From Thermomucor indicae-seudaticae (taxonomy: Eukaryota > Mucoromycota > Mucoromycetes > Mucorales > Lichtheimiaceae): 64,000 nucleotides of DNA. Shown here one piece after another: positions 12,498 to 23,613 of the stretch. Positions within the stretch are counted from its first letter, which is position 1; every line of letters begins with the position of its first letter. The notes below the pieces were generated by a model. That model was given only the letters and a program-made list of their open reading frames with translations, did not search any database and was not told the origin of the DNA. The DNA lies in the NCBI GenBank assembly GCA_000787465.1, contig JSYX01000013.1:61169-125168 (forward strand). Reading direction: 5' to 3'. The position numbers were made by a program, and so were the translations under genes.

Positions 12498-13547
12498 TAA
12501 TGACCCTGTCCTGAAATTGGTATAATTCATGGACTGAATCCCGGAGCCGGTGTTCATAGTTTACGTCATGAAAGAACTTTTGCGCATCCAGAGCCCGGCC
12601 CACCAGCACCGCCAAGTTTCGATCGCTCGTCTTGATAATGTACGCGAGCTTGTCCTAGTACGTAGTAACAAGGTGAGCCCCATGCATGATCTTTTTACTG
12701 CCCCAAAACAGCCCGAGTCTTACCACCGCCTCCCGTCCGTCAAACGCATTCTGGTACTCAATGCTGTCCTTGGTCTTTGTCCCAAGCGTAACGCGCTCTC
12801 GAAACGCCTCGGCCACCTTGGACAACAGCGCAGGGTACACGATCGGTGCGCCGCCTTCGCCCCGCTGTAGCAGCTCGTGCTGCAGCAACACCGTCTCTTC
12901 ATTCCCAAACGAAAACGACATGGATCGCTCGCCGTGCATCCGACGGTGCGTCGTGCTCGAGCGACGCGTCACACCTGCCGCCGCATGATGCACGTTCTCG
13001 GCCGAACGTCGCAGAGGGATCGAAAGCGAGATCGAAGATTCGGGTCGGAGTCCATGAATAGGGTCTAATGCATTGCATATCGTTTTAGAATGGGCACCCC
13101 CTTTTTTTTGGCACAGAACCTTACTTTGTGACATGGCCGATAATCGAGCGCGAACGGGTGCGGTCGTCTTTGATAATCTCTGCAGAAGGCTGTTGGTACT
13201 CGCGATGCTGCTGCTGCCGGTGGATGTGCTATCGACCGACCCTTTGCGCTGATGATCCAGCGTGATCTTGGGTTCCGCTGTGTTCTTGGGTCGAAACAAG
13301 GTGCTCGCACGCGAGAGTCGTCGTAGGCCCTTTTTGGCCTGAGAATCGAGCCGTGATTTGCTGGTGTTCAAGGACGCTAAGTTCAGAATCATGGCGCTCG
13401 ACGAGGAGCGCATGGCTTTATCTCTTTTATCGTGCCGTGAATGCTGCAGATTCTCGTAATATTGGTTCCTGATAGCCACGGAAGGCGTGATATTCGACTC
13501 TGTTACTAAAAGTCAGTCCATGGCGGGTTCGTACAAGGGATGTGTGC

Positions 13548-13584
<37 letters not shown>

Positions 13585-13722
13585 TATACCTTTTTCGCTG
13601 GCGGATTGCGGCAAACGAAGGGTACTGTAGACGGTTGGAGATGCAGGTGGCTCTTTGGTGCTGGCATCTTTGGCGCCCTCAACATACGAGACCGTTGTTG
13701 ATGAGCAACTGCTGGGACTCAT
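9282..13722 (-). CDS. Rho guanine nucleotide exchange factor (DEP-DH-PH-CNH), Rom2/Rgf1-like copy
   Basis: Minus-strand paralogue of the gene at 4250-8240, convergent with it. The start is set at ATG 13722 (MSPSSCSSTTVSY); exon 1 ends at 13590 and joins SASEK to ESNITPSVAIRNQYY. The DEP domain reads GREAV-DKLAYIIKTSDRNLAVLVG then RALDAQKFFHDVNYEHRLRD, a close match to Rom2-type GEFs. CYSPTCSRDSLCYSPSCPRRLEQ lies before the DH domain (KQENIYELIYTEKDFVEDLAYVN, MEIYKVNAGLAEALQQRQ). PH residues (LLFLLDHCLLITKLKY) and a long CNH domain follow. The last exon (ELVQVIPGHNIRC and VIHCVMEDRTTGNEVIFEL) ends with TAA at 9282-9284. The product should activate Rho1 at the cell cortex. An (ATT)10 run encodes ten asparagines after the DEP domain, and intron 1 holds a (TG)15 microsatellite. 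Confidence 0.88.
12466..12495. repeat. (ATT)10 trinucleotide repeat encoding poly-asparagine
   Basis: Ten perfect ATT units on the plus strand, read as AAT codons (ten Asn) in the minus-strand Rho GEF between the DEP and DH domains. A second Asn run, about six codons, lies nearby at about 12388-12407. Such loops are prone to length change without affecting the folded domains. Confidence 0.9.
13551..13580. repeat. (TG)15 microsatellite in an intron
   Basis: A perfect TG dinucleotide tract inside the first intron of the Rom2-like GEF, only a few bases from its donor site at 13589. On the transcribed strand it is (CA)15. Confidence 0.9.
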
Positions 13723-14546
13723 TGGTCTGTCACTTCCCAACCCGAATGGGCAAGCAATGGGGAAAACTAGAAAGAAAAAGGCCCGCGTGGAACAAGGAGG
13801 TCGCCTTCTTTCTTCTCTCTTCCCCGAGCGGCCAGAAACTTTTTTTTTTTCTTTCTTTCTTTTTCGCTTGGCACACGATAAAAAGGCTCTCATATTAGCC
13901 AAAATGCTATTTTAAGTTCGATTACCTTTTTGACACACCGAGATATGCCCTTGCTAACTAGAGTCGCACCCATTCATGACTGTACTGCATCAGGAGTAAA
14001 AGATAACTTTACTGTCGGACGGTTCATGCAATGCTTTATGACCGCTAAACGCACGACGGCAGACATTTTCTGAATGAGCCATCTTTTTTTTTATTGTTTG
14101 TCAAGATCCCCTCCCCCCATTGGCCATCATCGAGACTTGCGCGCTTTCTATTCCATTGCGTATATACTATCGCCAACCTTGTAGACCCACAAAGGGAAAT
14201 GCTAAAGAATAAGGTATAGACTAAAACACATTCATTGCACAGGGGGTCACTTGCCTTCGCTGTCAGAATGCCGAAATAAGGTACCGATGCCATGGAAACG
14301 CTGCATTCCCCCCCCCAGATGCCACCCAGACTTCTGGCTACTGTGCTTTGCCCAATGCATCCGTTGCAAATCTACCCAACGGAGATTGACAATGACCTCC
14401 AACAGCGATACACGCCTCACCCGCTCAGGTCATCTGTAGCCTTTCCTTGCACTAACCAACATTACGTTTTTTTCACTAAGCCAAACGATTTTATCTTGTT
14501 ATATTTCGCCATAGCACTCTGCCTTCCTATGTAACAACTACTACTA
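13723..14546. other. Intergenic region, no supported gene
   Basis: Holds the promoter of the Rom2-like GEF (minus) and the 3' end of the ARL6IP4-like gene (minus). It contains several A/T- and pyrimidine-rich tracts (for example 13840-13865 and 14084-14096). No open frame here has a recognisable product. Confidence 0.4.
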
Positions 14547-15108
14547 CTAATTTGCAAATCGACCCATATTCGCCTGATACGACATCCCGTCATGCAACGT
14601 AGAGCTCTTATTGATCCGACGATGCTCTTCACGCGTGACGATACTCTCCAGTATCTCGCCAGAACCTTTCACTAACCTGTTCATCAAACAAATGTATTAA
14701 TGGCACCTTGTCGTCTATAAATAGAGCCCATCTCTGTTGCGGCCCCCGCCGCGTTCTGCCCGTTTCCGGGTCATAAACATGTAGCACAACCGACCGCTCC
14801 CTCTCAAAATCTTCTCTCGTCTAAGGCGCCATGACCCGTCCCGCGGTTGCAACAGCCTTCTTCTTCTTTTTATTATTTTCAGTATTGTACTGTTGAGCGA
14901 GCTGTCGAAGACGCGCCAATGTCTCTTCATTCGTCAACGGCTCACTGTCAGATTCCTCACGATAATGCTGCCGCTCTTTATGTCATTTTCGCTTCCTATG
15001 ATCTTCCTCCTCACTGCTGTCTGTCAAATGACGGTGTCTCTTCTTGCCCGAATGCTTTTTCTTTTTTCTCTTTTTATGCTCATGTTCTCTGCCAGAATGC
15101 TTGCCCAT
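14547..15108 (-). pseudogene. ARL6IP4-like (SRp25-type) gene with apparent disabling changes
   Basis: The N-terminus is lysine/arginine/histidine-rich (MGKHSGREHEHKKRKKKKH from ATG 15108). The conserved C-terminal block is clear: VYDPETGRTR, then LVKGSGEILESIVTREEHRR and DGMSYQANMGRFAN with TAG at 14547-14549. This matches ARL6IP4, a nuclear-speckle protein linked to splicing. Three problems break the frame. First, TGA at 14983-14985 follows EEEDHRKRK, but the same frame continues coding-like (HKERQHYREESDSEPLTNEE). Second, a one-base shift near 14819-14826 separates GRVMAP from RREDFERERSVV. Third, the intron needed to join GRTR to LVKG (14677-14749) would start with GC in a poor context. 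It is either a pseudogene or locally erroneous sequence. Confidence 0.65.
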
Positions 15109-15268
15109 TGCTACAAGCTGCAGAAAGTCAGAAAAGGACAGAAGCTTATCGGAGACCAAGCATTCTGATTGGCCGCTGAAACCAAGCGCCAAGCGCGCGC
15201 TTTTTGGCTCAAACCCGAGCTTATTGCGACCCCATCCCGAGCTTAAGACGGCGTCGGGTGAGGGCATC

Positions 15269-18200
15269 ATGAGTGCCGCCATTTATTCATTCATCAACTC
15301 CATCACAAACACAATCACCTCCCGTTATGACATTAAAGCGCAAATTTCATCAGCCGGATTGTGGAAGATATACCTCGGTCTACGAAAAACGACTGGAAAA
15401 CATGTCGCCGTCTTTGTACGTTCTCCATTACTCTTCTACTCGTTCGCAAGCTGAATAAATAACTACTACTATTCAAGATATTTGAAAAACGTTCACTGGA
15501 CTCGATCTTTAAACGTGAGCGTGGCGCGTCCAGAAATGACACTGAACGGGTCTATGAACTCTTGAAGAAAGAAGCAAGTGTTTGCCCGCCTTGCACCCCG
15601 TTAGCCATCGGGAACTCATTGACAACTGTTTGTGTAGGCAAGCTACTTGGCTCGCTTACGCCATCCTTCTATCCTGGAAGTCGTTGAACCTGTCTCGGAG
15701 TCGCGTTCATCCATTGCGTTTGTAACTGAACCATTGATGGGCACTCTGTCCCACTTGTTGAAAATGGACAACAGTTACTCGTCGCAGGGTAGTGACGCAA
15801 CATATGAAGTCGACGAGCTGGAGGTACATCGATACTGGCTTGCGCGGGGGCTGATCAATGTGCTTAGCTGTATGCTAGATCCAAAAGGGCCTCTTACAAG
15901 TCGGAAAGGGGCTACAGTTCCTTAATGATGCCAAAGTCGTTCACCACAACCTAACGCCTGATGCCATCTTTGTAAACGCCAAAGTAAGATACCTCGTATT
16001 TGTCAACGACTAGGCTGCCATATTCATCACGGATGAAACTTTTTCATCTCAGGGCGACTGGAAGATAGGAGGGTACGTCATCAGGCTTTGCGTTGTGCAT
16101 AGAGCGCTAGACTCATGGGCTTTCATCAGACTCGGGTTCGGTGTTTTTTTGAATAATACGAGCGACCCGCAGAGCACTGGCTACTTTAACGACGAATATC
16201 TTCCTGAAGCATGTCAAATTAACTTGGATTATGCTGGTAAACGAATCAGGAACGAGAAGGTCGTGCGGGCATTGAGAGAGTTAACAGGATATTAGCTCCC
16301 GAATTTATACTGGATAACGAAGTGACGCAAGCAAACGACATGTTTTCCTTGGGCTGTCTGGCCTATGCAGTGCATAACAAAGGCGTCCCGTTACTGCACA
16401 CATTTAACAATCTGCGGACATACGAGAGAAAAATCCAAGCACTAGGCACCATGGATTTCAGTCATATGCCAGTCCATCTGCAAGGTACAGCAGACGGACA
16501 ATACCCAAAGTCTGCATGGCTGACTGACCAGAGAGATCGTCCAGATGTCATTCGACGGCTGCTGGCACGCTATCCATCGCAGCGGATATCATCGATCGAA
16601 TTCCAGAATTCAAAGTACTTTGATAACCTGCTCGTGTCCACCATGAAATTCTTGGAAAACTTTCCAGAAAAGACGCGGGAAGAAAAGGGCCAGTTTATGA
16701 AAGGCCTGGCTCGCGTTCTCAACCAATTTCCTGAGCGTGTCTTGAAGCGTAAGGTGGGCGGCGATCGTGTCAATGTTCTCTCGGACGTCGTGGCTGAACA
16801 ACGCACCATAGATCCTTCCGTCACTTTTGGAGGAACTCAAGAACCATCCACTGCTTCCATATACCGTGCCAAACGTCTTTATCATCGCACAAAAGCTCAC
16901 AGAGAGAGAATTCTGTGACCTGGTCTTGCCCGCACTGAAGCCAGTCTTTGGCGTAAGAGACCCGCCGCAGAATATGATTGTCTTGTTGGAGAAGCTGGAC
17001 GTTTTGCAAGAAAAGACGCCTCGAGAAGTGTTTCGTGACGGTACGTCGAGCATTTCTTTGCCACAACATGTGTAACCCTGCTCTTTTCTTTTTCCAGACA
17101 TTATGCCATTGGTGTACGCGGCGTTGGAGGCACCAACTCCTGTTGTTCAAGAGAAAGCATTGCGTATCATTCCTTCCTTAGCAGAGTCGCTCGACTATAC
17201 CACCGTCAAGAGCTCACTGTTCCCTCGGGTGCAGGTATGCTGCATTCTATTGTAATGCTACGTTTTAATCCTGATTCCATGTTCTACTTCAATAGGTCTT
17301 GTTTGCACAGACCACGATCCTCTCTGTTAAAGTGAGCACCCTGATTTGCTTCCACTCGATGATTAAAGTGATCGACAAGGTGCGCTTTTTCGCAATTTTT
17401 TATGGCTTTGGTGGTTATGTTGACGAGTGGTTCTCTAGTACACAATGCAAGAAAAGCTTGTACCTTTGCTCAAGAACATCAAAACAAAAGAGCCTGCGGT
17501 CATGGTAAGAAATGCATCATGTTTTACTACAAGCGTCCGATATTGAAGAGCAACTGTAGCTCGCAACCTTGGCCGTATATGACGAGATGGGTAAACACCT
17601 AGACAAGGAGATCATCGCGACGGAAATATTACCGCAGTTGTGGAGAATGAGCTTTGGACCTTTACTCAATGTGGACCAGGTATGTTCAATGGGAGAAAAA
17701 AAGACACACGACGCGCTTTAACATCTTGTCCGTGTATATAGTTTAAAAAGTTCATGAAAACCATCCGCGAGTTGACGACGCGCGTAGAAGAAGCACACAC
17801 GAGGCACCTTCAAGAAGTAAAGTCGTTGGAAGAGCAAACGAAAAGTGTCAGCAAAGCAGGTTCATCATCAGGGAACGGCGCCGCCGCGGGCGCTGATACT
17901 GAATTATCATTTGAAGCATTAGTGCAAGGTCGCGTAGATAGCAATAAGCGAACGACGCCGGATATATTCAGCAGCAGCAATGCAAACGACTTTAGTGGAA
18001 AGAAGACAGCCGGAATAGCGCCCATGACGAGTGCTACGACGTCCACCGCCACCAGCACATTCGATGGATTATCAAGTGGTTGGTCAAGTCCAGGACGTCA
18101 GAGCCCTCTGATGGGACTCAGCATGGATCCCTTATCCCCATCTAATAATAATAACAATACAGCATCAAGTCCTGTGCGTCAACCGGCGACAATGCAACAG

Positions 18201-18554
18201 ACTTTATTCACTTCGAATACAACCACCTCCTGGTCAACAACACCAACAACAAGCAACATCCCGACTTTACTAACACCGCCCAGTTTCCAGTCAGCACCTC
18301 CTCCTCTTGCACCGCCTGTCAATGCTATGAATAGTTTAACAATGCAGCCAACACAACCGAGTGGGCCCAATTACGCGGCCTTGCGAGACCTTGGCACCTC
18401 ACTCTCACCCAAACCAGCCGGACGACCGTCCAGCATGGAACTACTGCAACCTGTTTCAATTCATCATAATACGCGGCCACCAGCAACGACGCAAAATCAA
18501 AATCAACCTGGACACAAGATGAGTAATCTGAATGCATTTGATCCCCTACTATGA
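15269..18554 (+). CDS. SCY1-like pseudokinase (SCYL2/CVAK104 type)
   Basis: Starts at ATG 15269 (MSAAIYSFINSITNTITSRY). The kinase-like N-lobe (ISSAGLWKIYLGLRKTTGKHVAVF, IFEKRSLDSIFKRE) is followed by LARLRHPSILEVVEPV and FVTEPLMGTLSHLL. The catalytic loop is VVHHNLTPDAIFVN and the DFG position reads GDWKIGG, so HRD and DFG are lost, as expected for this family. A HEAT-like region follows (FPERVLKRK-ILPSLLEELKN, ALKPVFGV), then a coiled coil (RVEEAHTRHLQEVKSLEEQ). The long Ser/Thr/Asn/Pro tail ends NLNAFDPLL, which could bind clathrin adaptors. Family members act in clathrin coat and endosome-Golgi trafficking. At least eleven introns are visible; the second (15574-15637) fits best as a GC-AG intron. 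The start lies 160 bases from the divergent ARL6IP4-like gene. Confidence 0.85.
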
Positions 18555-18707
18555 CAGCCATTGGATTAGATTTGTACTTTTATACCTCATACCTCTTTTG
18601 ATCGGATAAAATCATGCAAAATGCCGACTTCGGGCTCTCAAACAGTGTGGCTTTTGATGGAACGTGGTGGTTGGAGAGAGGGGTGGCCGTGGTAATTTAT
18701 TGAGGGT

Positions 18708-19860
18708 ATGGCACAACCAGTGGCGAGAAAACTACTTGTGGTCGGCGGCACAGGCTTCCTGGGTAAATAGAGCGAGAGGCTACTGGGTTTGGCGTTCATT
18801 AACTCGTAGTGGCGCCCAAGGGCTCAACATTTGCAAACATGCTGTACAACGCGGATGGGAGACCGTGAGTTTAAGGTAGAGCAATCGCGCGCGCACACAC
18901 ACACAGACACGCGGAATGACTTGGGCATTGAAACTGCCACCATGGTAGCCGAAAGGGACAGCCGGACGCGTTTCGGCACGGTCCACGGCCCGAATGGGTA
19001 GACAAGGTGCGTTAGGTCGGGTGACAGCCCAGAGCGATTGGGCGGGAACTCATTTCTGTTTCCAGGTGCAATGGGCATCGGGCGACAGCTTGAAGCCCGA
19101 GACGTACCAGGCAGCCATGGAAAACGTAACGGACGTCATACACTCGGTCGGCTTAATATCCGAAGTGGACTACAAAGGCATCGTCAGCGCCAAGGGACTA
19201 TGCGAGGCGGCGGCCGGTGTCGCGCGCTTGGTCACCGGCGCCAAAGACCGCGGCAACCCTCTCAAGACGAGCTCATCATCATCATCGCCCAAAGTGACTT
19301 TTGAAATGGTCAATAGAGATACAGGTAGGCAGGCAAGCAAGTATGCCAAGTCCTATGCGCATCGCCAATTTAATCTTTGTCCAAGCCATCACCTTGGCCA
19401 AGGAGGCGGCCAGGCTGCCATCCATCGACAGCTTCGTGTACATTTCGGCGGCAGACATCATGCCCTTCATCAACCCGCGCTATATCAGCACCAAGCGCCA
19501 GGCTGAGCAGTTCCTCTTCTCAAGGGATGAGTTCAGGACCATCGTCTTCCGACCAGGTGGAGTCAATAACACTAGGAACACTTTAGCGTCACAACTGACA
19601 AGCACTGGGATCCAGGATTCATGTACGGAGAAAATAGACCGGCTGTAGCACCCCTGGCAGCCGCGATTCGCTTAGCCAACATGGTCACCAAACCCGTTGC
19701 AAAGGAACTGCAATCCCTGCCACTCGGTGCAAGCTTGACAACCCCGCCGCTGAACGCGGACCTAGTCGCAACCGCCGTCATCGCAGCCATTGAGAAAAAT
19801 GGTCTAAAAGGGATATTCGATGTAGACGGTATCATGGCATTGTCGCGTGAACAACGATAA
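18708..19860 (+). CDS. NAD(P)-binding Rossmann protein, Coq11 type (coenzyme Q biosynthesis)
   Basis: Six exons from ATG 18708 to TAA 19858-19860. The N-terminus carries the dinucleotide-binding motif KLLVVGGTGFLG, followed by NICKHAVQRGWETVSLSRKG. Later blocks are EWVDKVQWASGDSLKPETYQ, VIHSVGLI, NPLKTSSSSSSPKVTFEMVN, SFVYISAADIMPFINPRYI, STKRQAEQFL and TIVFRPGFMYGENRPAV. The order and motifs match the atypical short-chain dehydrogenase family of yeast Coq11 (YLR290C) and complex I subunit NDUFA9. Coq11 associates with the mitochondrial CoQ synthome. Splices checked in frame: after FLG, after VSL, at VDK|VQW, RDT|AIT and RPG|FMY. A (CA)n tract lies in intron 2 near 18893-18906. Confidence 0.85.
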
Positions 19861-19975
19861 CCAGATATGATTGGACGCGCAAATCGAAATAAAAAAGTGT
19901 GTGACCCCAACTCACTTGCGTACGCTTTATCTCTCTCTTGTTTTTGAACCACGACAGAAACAATGCACCATTGAG

Positions 19976-21556
19976 ATGCTAAGGCCTGCAAAAATACTAC
20001 TTTCATCGCTGCATCAGCTACGGCATTACTTTGAAGGCAAAGTAGCCGAGCTCGTACAGCAACCGCCACCTTTCGTCTCGCAAGCTTTACAAACCGCAAG
20101 AACCAAGTTTTATCACACCGCTACCCATCAGCACAATGTCGTAGCCAATCACCCAAACGCACCCACGCTCTTCCACGTCGCAGAGAGGGAGCATCAGCGG
20201 CTCCTCAGAGCTCTGCAGCAACAGTTTCCGATCGTCAAGGTGTTCTCCTCACCTCGTCCCGGCTACGCCCACCACTTCTCGTTCGCCAGCAACGTCTCAT
20301 CGAGGCAGCAATTCCGCACCATCGTCTCTTCCGGGGCAACCGCATCGCCCGCAACCGCAGGCGTGCTCGGCCAGGCTGACGGGTTCTACGCTGCAGCAGG
20401 CGGCTTCTGCGGCTACCCACGCACAGCCATGATTGGTTACGCTCGCACCCCCTTTGCGGTCCGCCAGTTCTCGACAGCCAAGTCTCCGTGTGTCACCCTG
20501 TTCCAGCAACAGTCTTCGGGCCAAGCGGCCGCCAACAACATCTTTTCGCACGCCTCGTCGCGCTTCTTTTCTCCTGCCGGATCCAAAATGAATCCGCCCC
20601 CCGCTCAGCACAGCTCAGACGCTCACTGTCACTCAGCGCCGCTGCAGCCCAAGCAAGCACAAGACGACGACGACGACGACGAGAACGCGAACGCCTTCAG
20701 AGCCTACAACCGCATCTTTGCCCGTTGCGCCGACCCTGGAAAAGGCATGTACGAACTTCTGATCCAGGACGATAAGCAGCAGCAGCAGCAACCGGGTCGA
20801 CGCCGTGCTGGTCTGGTCCGTCGAGCTTCGGTCGCCTGCAAGAAGGCAAACATCAATCTTCGGACTCGTCCTGTGCGACAGCCCTACGACTATATCCGCC
20901 ACGATGACCTTTCTTGCATGTACACACCGGAATCGCAGCGGAAACAAATGATTCGCCACTGGCACTCGAGTCGTCTCAAGGCGCCGCCGCCACCAAACAA
21001 GGAACAAGAAGAAGAAGGACCACCGGTGGTATATCTTGCGTTCCGTCTTGATAACCTCTGGCGCATCTCGAGTTTCGCACGAGATAGCCGCAGGCACCTA
21101 CTCGATCCCTCGTTTATTGGATCCCTGGCCGAGGGCTACCAGATGCATCTAACTGAAATAGTCACGCTGCTCAGTCAGCTGCAGCAGCATGGTCGGTTCC
21201 AGGTAGCAGTATGCGATGACGAACTACGCGTGATATTCCCGTCTACCGTGTTTTGGTCTCCAGACGGCCGTAAAGAATACGCGCGTCGGTGGCTCGCTCG
21301 GATCGGTATTGACCCTGACAACCCATATTTCACGCTTCATGAATCCCGGCGGACTGAGAGTCAGGAGCAGGAGGAGGAAACAACGGAGGATGAGGAGCAG
21401 TCTTCTTCTTCTTCTTCTTCTACTTCTTCACAACAGGATCACCTTTTAACGTCTGAAATATTCGGACCCGAATATTTCAGAGGAATTCAAGCGTTTCTGG
21501 ATCATGTTGACGAGCTGATTGAAAGCGGGCCTGCCTTTGCTCGCTGTCGTGTCTGA
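19976..21556 (+). CDS. Uncharacterised protein, about 526 residues, single exon
   Basis: An uninterrupted frame from ATG 19976 (MLRPAKILLSSLHQLRHYFEG) to TGA 21554-21556. The frame is open upstream to 19871, but this ATG gives a plausible mitochondrial-type N-terminus. The first 200 residues are rich in Ala, Gln, Ser and His. An aspartate run (QDDDDDDEN) precedes a basic middle region (PGRRRAGLVRRASVACKK). The C-terminal half looks folded: VVYLAFRLDNLWRISSFARD, QVAVCDDELRVIFPSTVFW, and the final EIFGPEYFRGIQAFLDHVDE. Poly-Glu and poly-Ser tracts lie between these. I do not recognise a named family. The gene starts only 115 bases after the Coq11-like stop, on the same strand. Confidence 0.75.
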   Translation: MLRPAKILLSSLHQLRHYFEGKVAELVQQPPPFVSQALQTARTKFYHTATHQHNVVANHPNAPTLFHVAEREHQRLLRALQQQFPIVKVFSSPRPGYAHHFSFASNVSSRQQFRTIVSSGATASPATAGVLGQADGFYAAAGGFCGYPRTAMIGYARTPFAVRQFSTAKSPCVTLFQQQSSGQAAANNIFSHASSRFFSPAGSKMNPPPAQHSSDAHCHSAPLQPKQAQDDDDDDENANAFRAYNRIFARCADPGKGMYELLIQDDKQQQQQPGRRRAGLVRRASVACKKANINLRTRPVRQPYDYIRHDDLSCMYTPESQRKQMIRHWHSSRLKAPPPPNKEQEEEGPPVVYLAFRLDNLWRISSFARDSRRHLLDPSFIGSLAEGYQMHLTEIVTLLSQLQQHGRFQVAVCDDELRVIFPSTVFWSPDGRKEYARRWLARIGIDPDNPYFTLHESRRTESQEQEEETTEDEEQSSSSSSSTSSQQDHLLTSEIFGPEYFRGIQAFLDHVDELIESGPAFARCRV

Positions 21557-22323
21557 AATGCGACATCATTAAATAATCAAATAAATGAACGGCAAGGTTT
21601 TTTCTATCCCTATTAACTTTATTCCTGGAATATAATTTGCTTTGGTATGCTGGATCATGAAGTAGGCTCAATGTATACCCACCACCTTTGCTAACATAAG
21701 AACGCAACGTGTTAAACTCGCATAATTAAACAAAGGAAGAGGGAGCTCGTTCGATACAGCCCGAAAGATATGCGTGTACTGTGTCATAGGGACGATGGAG
21801 CTGAAGACCGGCTATCCACGGACCACGTAGACGAACAAAGGGGGACCAACCTATTGGACAGATCAGGGACACATGTTGTTTTTCGCAGAAATAGTGACTG
21901 GCCCATGAGGTCAGCGCGTGCGTCACTCTCTTTGTCTCTCTCCCTGGTCCATTGCTGTCCATCCGCCAAAGCTTAATAACATCTTGTCACAAAAGTGTTT
22001 GTATCGAGAATGAACCGCACCGAACATACGTCGCAACACATGAAGTGTAAGCTCAATAACAGTCTACAGTGTGTTCAATATCATTACGTTTATTTGATGA
22101 ACACATTCTCCGCTTTCTGCCTGTGTGACGAACATTTCTGACGCTCCACCCCCGCACTGTACTACATTGCTCCAGCCGATCGATCGATCGATTGACCCGC
22201 TCTCCGTATGTAATATTATTAGAGACATTGTGTTGTCAAACACGTGTGTGTGTATATATAGGGGGTACTCTTTCTGGGGTGTTATTCTACAGGGAGGTGG
22301 AATTCAGGGCAGGTATATATCGG
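21557..22323. other. Intergenic region between convergent genes
   Basis: Contains the 3' ends of the unknown plus-strand gene (AATAAATGA at about 21581-21589) and of the PAQR gene. A GATCGATCGATCGATTGA stretch sits at 22179-22196. No coding pattern is seen; the 60-80 codon frames here are low-complexity. Confidence 0.4.
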
Positions 22324-23613
22324 TTATGATGATGAGGAGCAACCATACGAGATCCGGTTGTCGTAAAAATGAAGTGATGCAATATAATGAAACTAATCAA
22401 AACATTGAGTTTCTGTCTTCTTTTGATCCAACCCTTCGAAAGGAGGGGGAACTTACATAGATCCCGAGACACACAAAGACGTGCCAGATCGCATGACTCG
22501 TCATCCCAGCAAAATCGAATCGACCAGGGTACAGTCTTTCTGGAAACCGGTTCGCATCTATGCACCTGCGGATCAGTTCTGTCCACTTTTTTCTGGCCTC
22601 TGGATCAACACTTACAGAACAACACGCCCAGCACATACATTGACACACTGACCAGCGCAGGCTCCAGAAACTCAAGCGTCTCCCACATCCCGTGCAGCCG
22701 CGTCAGATGCAGCACCGGCACGATGCTCGAAAACGCCACGCCCACAAACACCGCGATCCGGATCGGCCGAAACGCCTTCGTGTCCCACGACCTGAGAAAC
22801 GGCAGCACCACCCCAAAACTGCTCACCGCCGTCGTAAACATCATGTACCGCGCTCGCGTCTCCGGCACACAATAGAACCCGTAGTACTCCGTCACCAGCA
22901 CTGACGCCGCAATCAGCACCGCGATCCCGATATAGTCCAGCGTCGCCGCATACGTCTTGATCCGCTGATGGCATATGTACGTGTGGTAGATCGACGAGCA
23001 AAACAGACACTTTAGCGCCGCGATGCAAAACGTCGCAAAGATCGTTCGGTCGCTGGCCGATGCGTCGGGAAAATGATGCTAAAGTGGATCCATCTGGTAT
23101 CATTCTCGCCCCCAAACGTTGCATCGCTCACTTACGTTGAAATAGGATACGCTGAGGAACGAGAAAAAGATGAATCCCAACAAATGGCTCCAGATATTCA
23201 GGGTCTCGTTATGCAGCATAAAGATCGATCTGAGACAGTCCCGGTGTGTCTTGTAAAAACGGTACCTGATCCATGCATCGATTTAGGGAATGTGATTATA
23301 AAACTAACCAAACAACCATTATCTTTTTTTACCCTGACAAGACATATTCGTTTTCTTGCCATTCTTTCGGTAACTCATGGTATCGCAGGAGTCGCTCGGC
23401 GCCCACCATCGCAGCTTTGGCACAATCCCACGTCTCCTGGACATGGTCATCCATACGCTGCAGAAATCCTGTCGTCGTCGAAGAATCATCCGGATCCGTC
23501 GTTACCGAACAAGCGCTGGATTTTCCGCTCCATGATGATTCGGCTGCCACTGGCTGCTTTCGCCCTGATCGATGTCGCCACAGTAACCAAGACTGATGGT
23601 CCAAAGTTACCAT
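22324..23613 (-). CDS. PAQR/Izh family seven-transmembrane protein (adiponectin receptor/hemolysin III superfamily)
   Basis: Starts at ATG 23613 (MVTLDHQSWLLWRHRSG). The family entry motif RLLRYHELPKEWQENEYVLSGY is followed by YKTHRDCLRSIFMLHNETLNIW and SHLLGFIFFLVS. Membrane segments follow: CLFCSSIYHTYICHQRI, ATLDYIGIAVLIAASV and FVGVAFSSIVPVLHL. The C-terminal block YPGRFDFAGMTSHAIWHVFV is spliced to FHYIASLHFYDNRISYGC, with TAA at 22324-22326. Conserved His and Asp residues of the metal site (SSxxH, TSHAIWH) are present. Fungal Izh proteins affect zinc and sterol homeostasis. At least four introns. The last short exon lies beyond a donor at IY|GTAAGT. Confidence 0.85.

Noticed and set aside
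15574..15596. GT donor reading AAGAAAGAAGCAAGT|GTTTGC in the SCYL2-like gene
   Set aside because: It also keeps the frame but would insert two extra residues (EASAS) and uses a poor donor; GAA|GCAAGT gives the ungapped KKEASYLARLRHPS.
20235..21097. Minus-strand frames opposite the 526-residue unknown protein
   Set aside because: They are low-complexity complements (Arg/Leu/Val-rich) of Ala/Gln/Asp codons on the plus strand.
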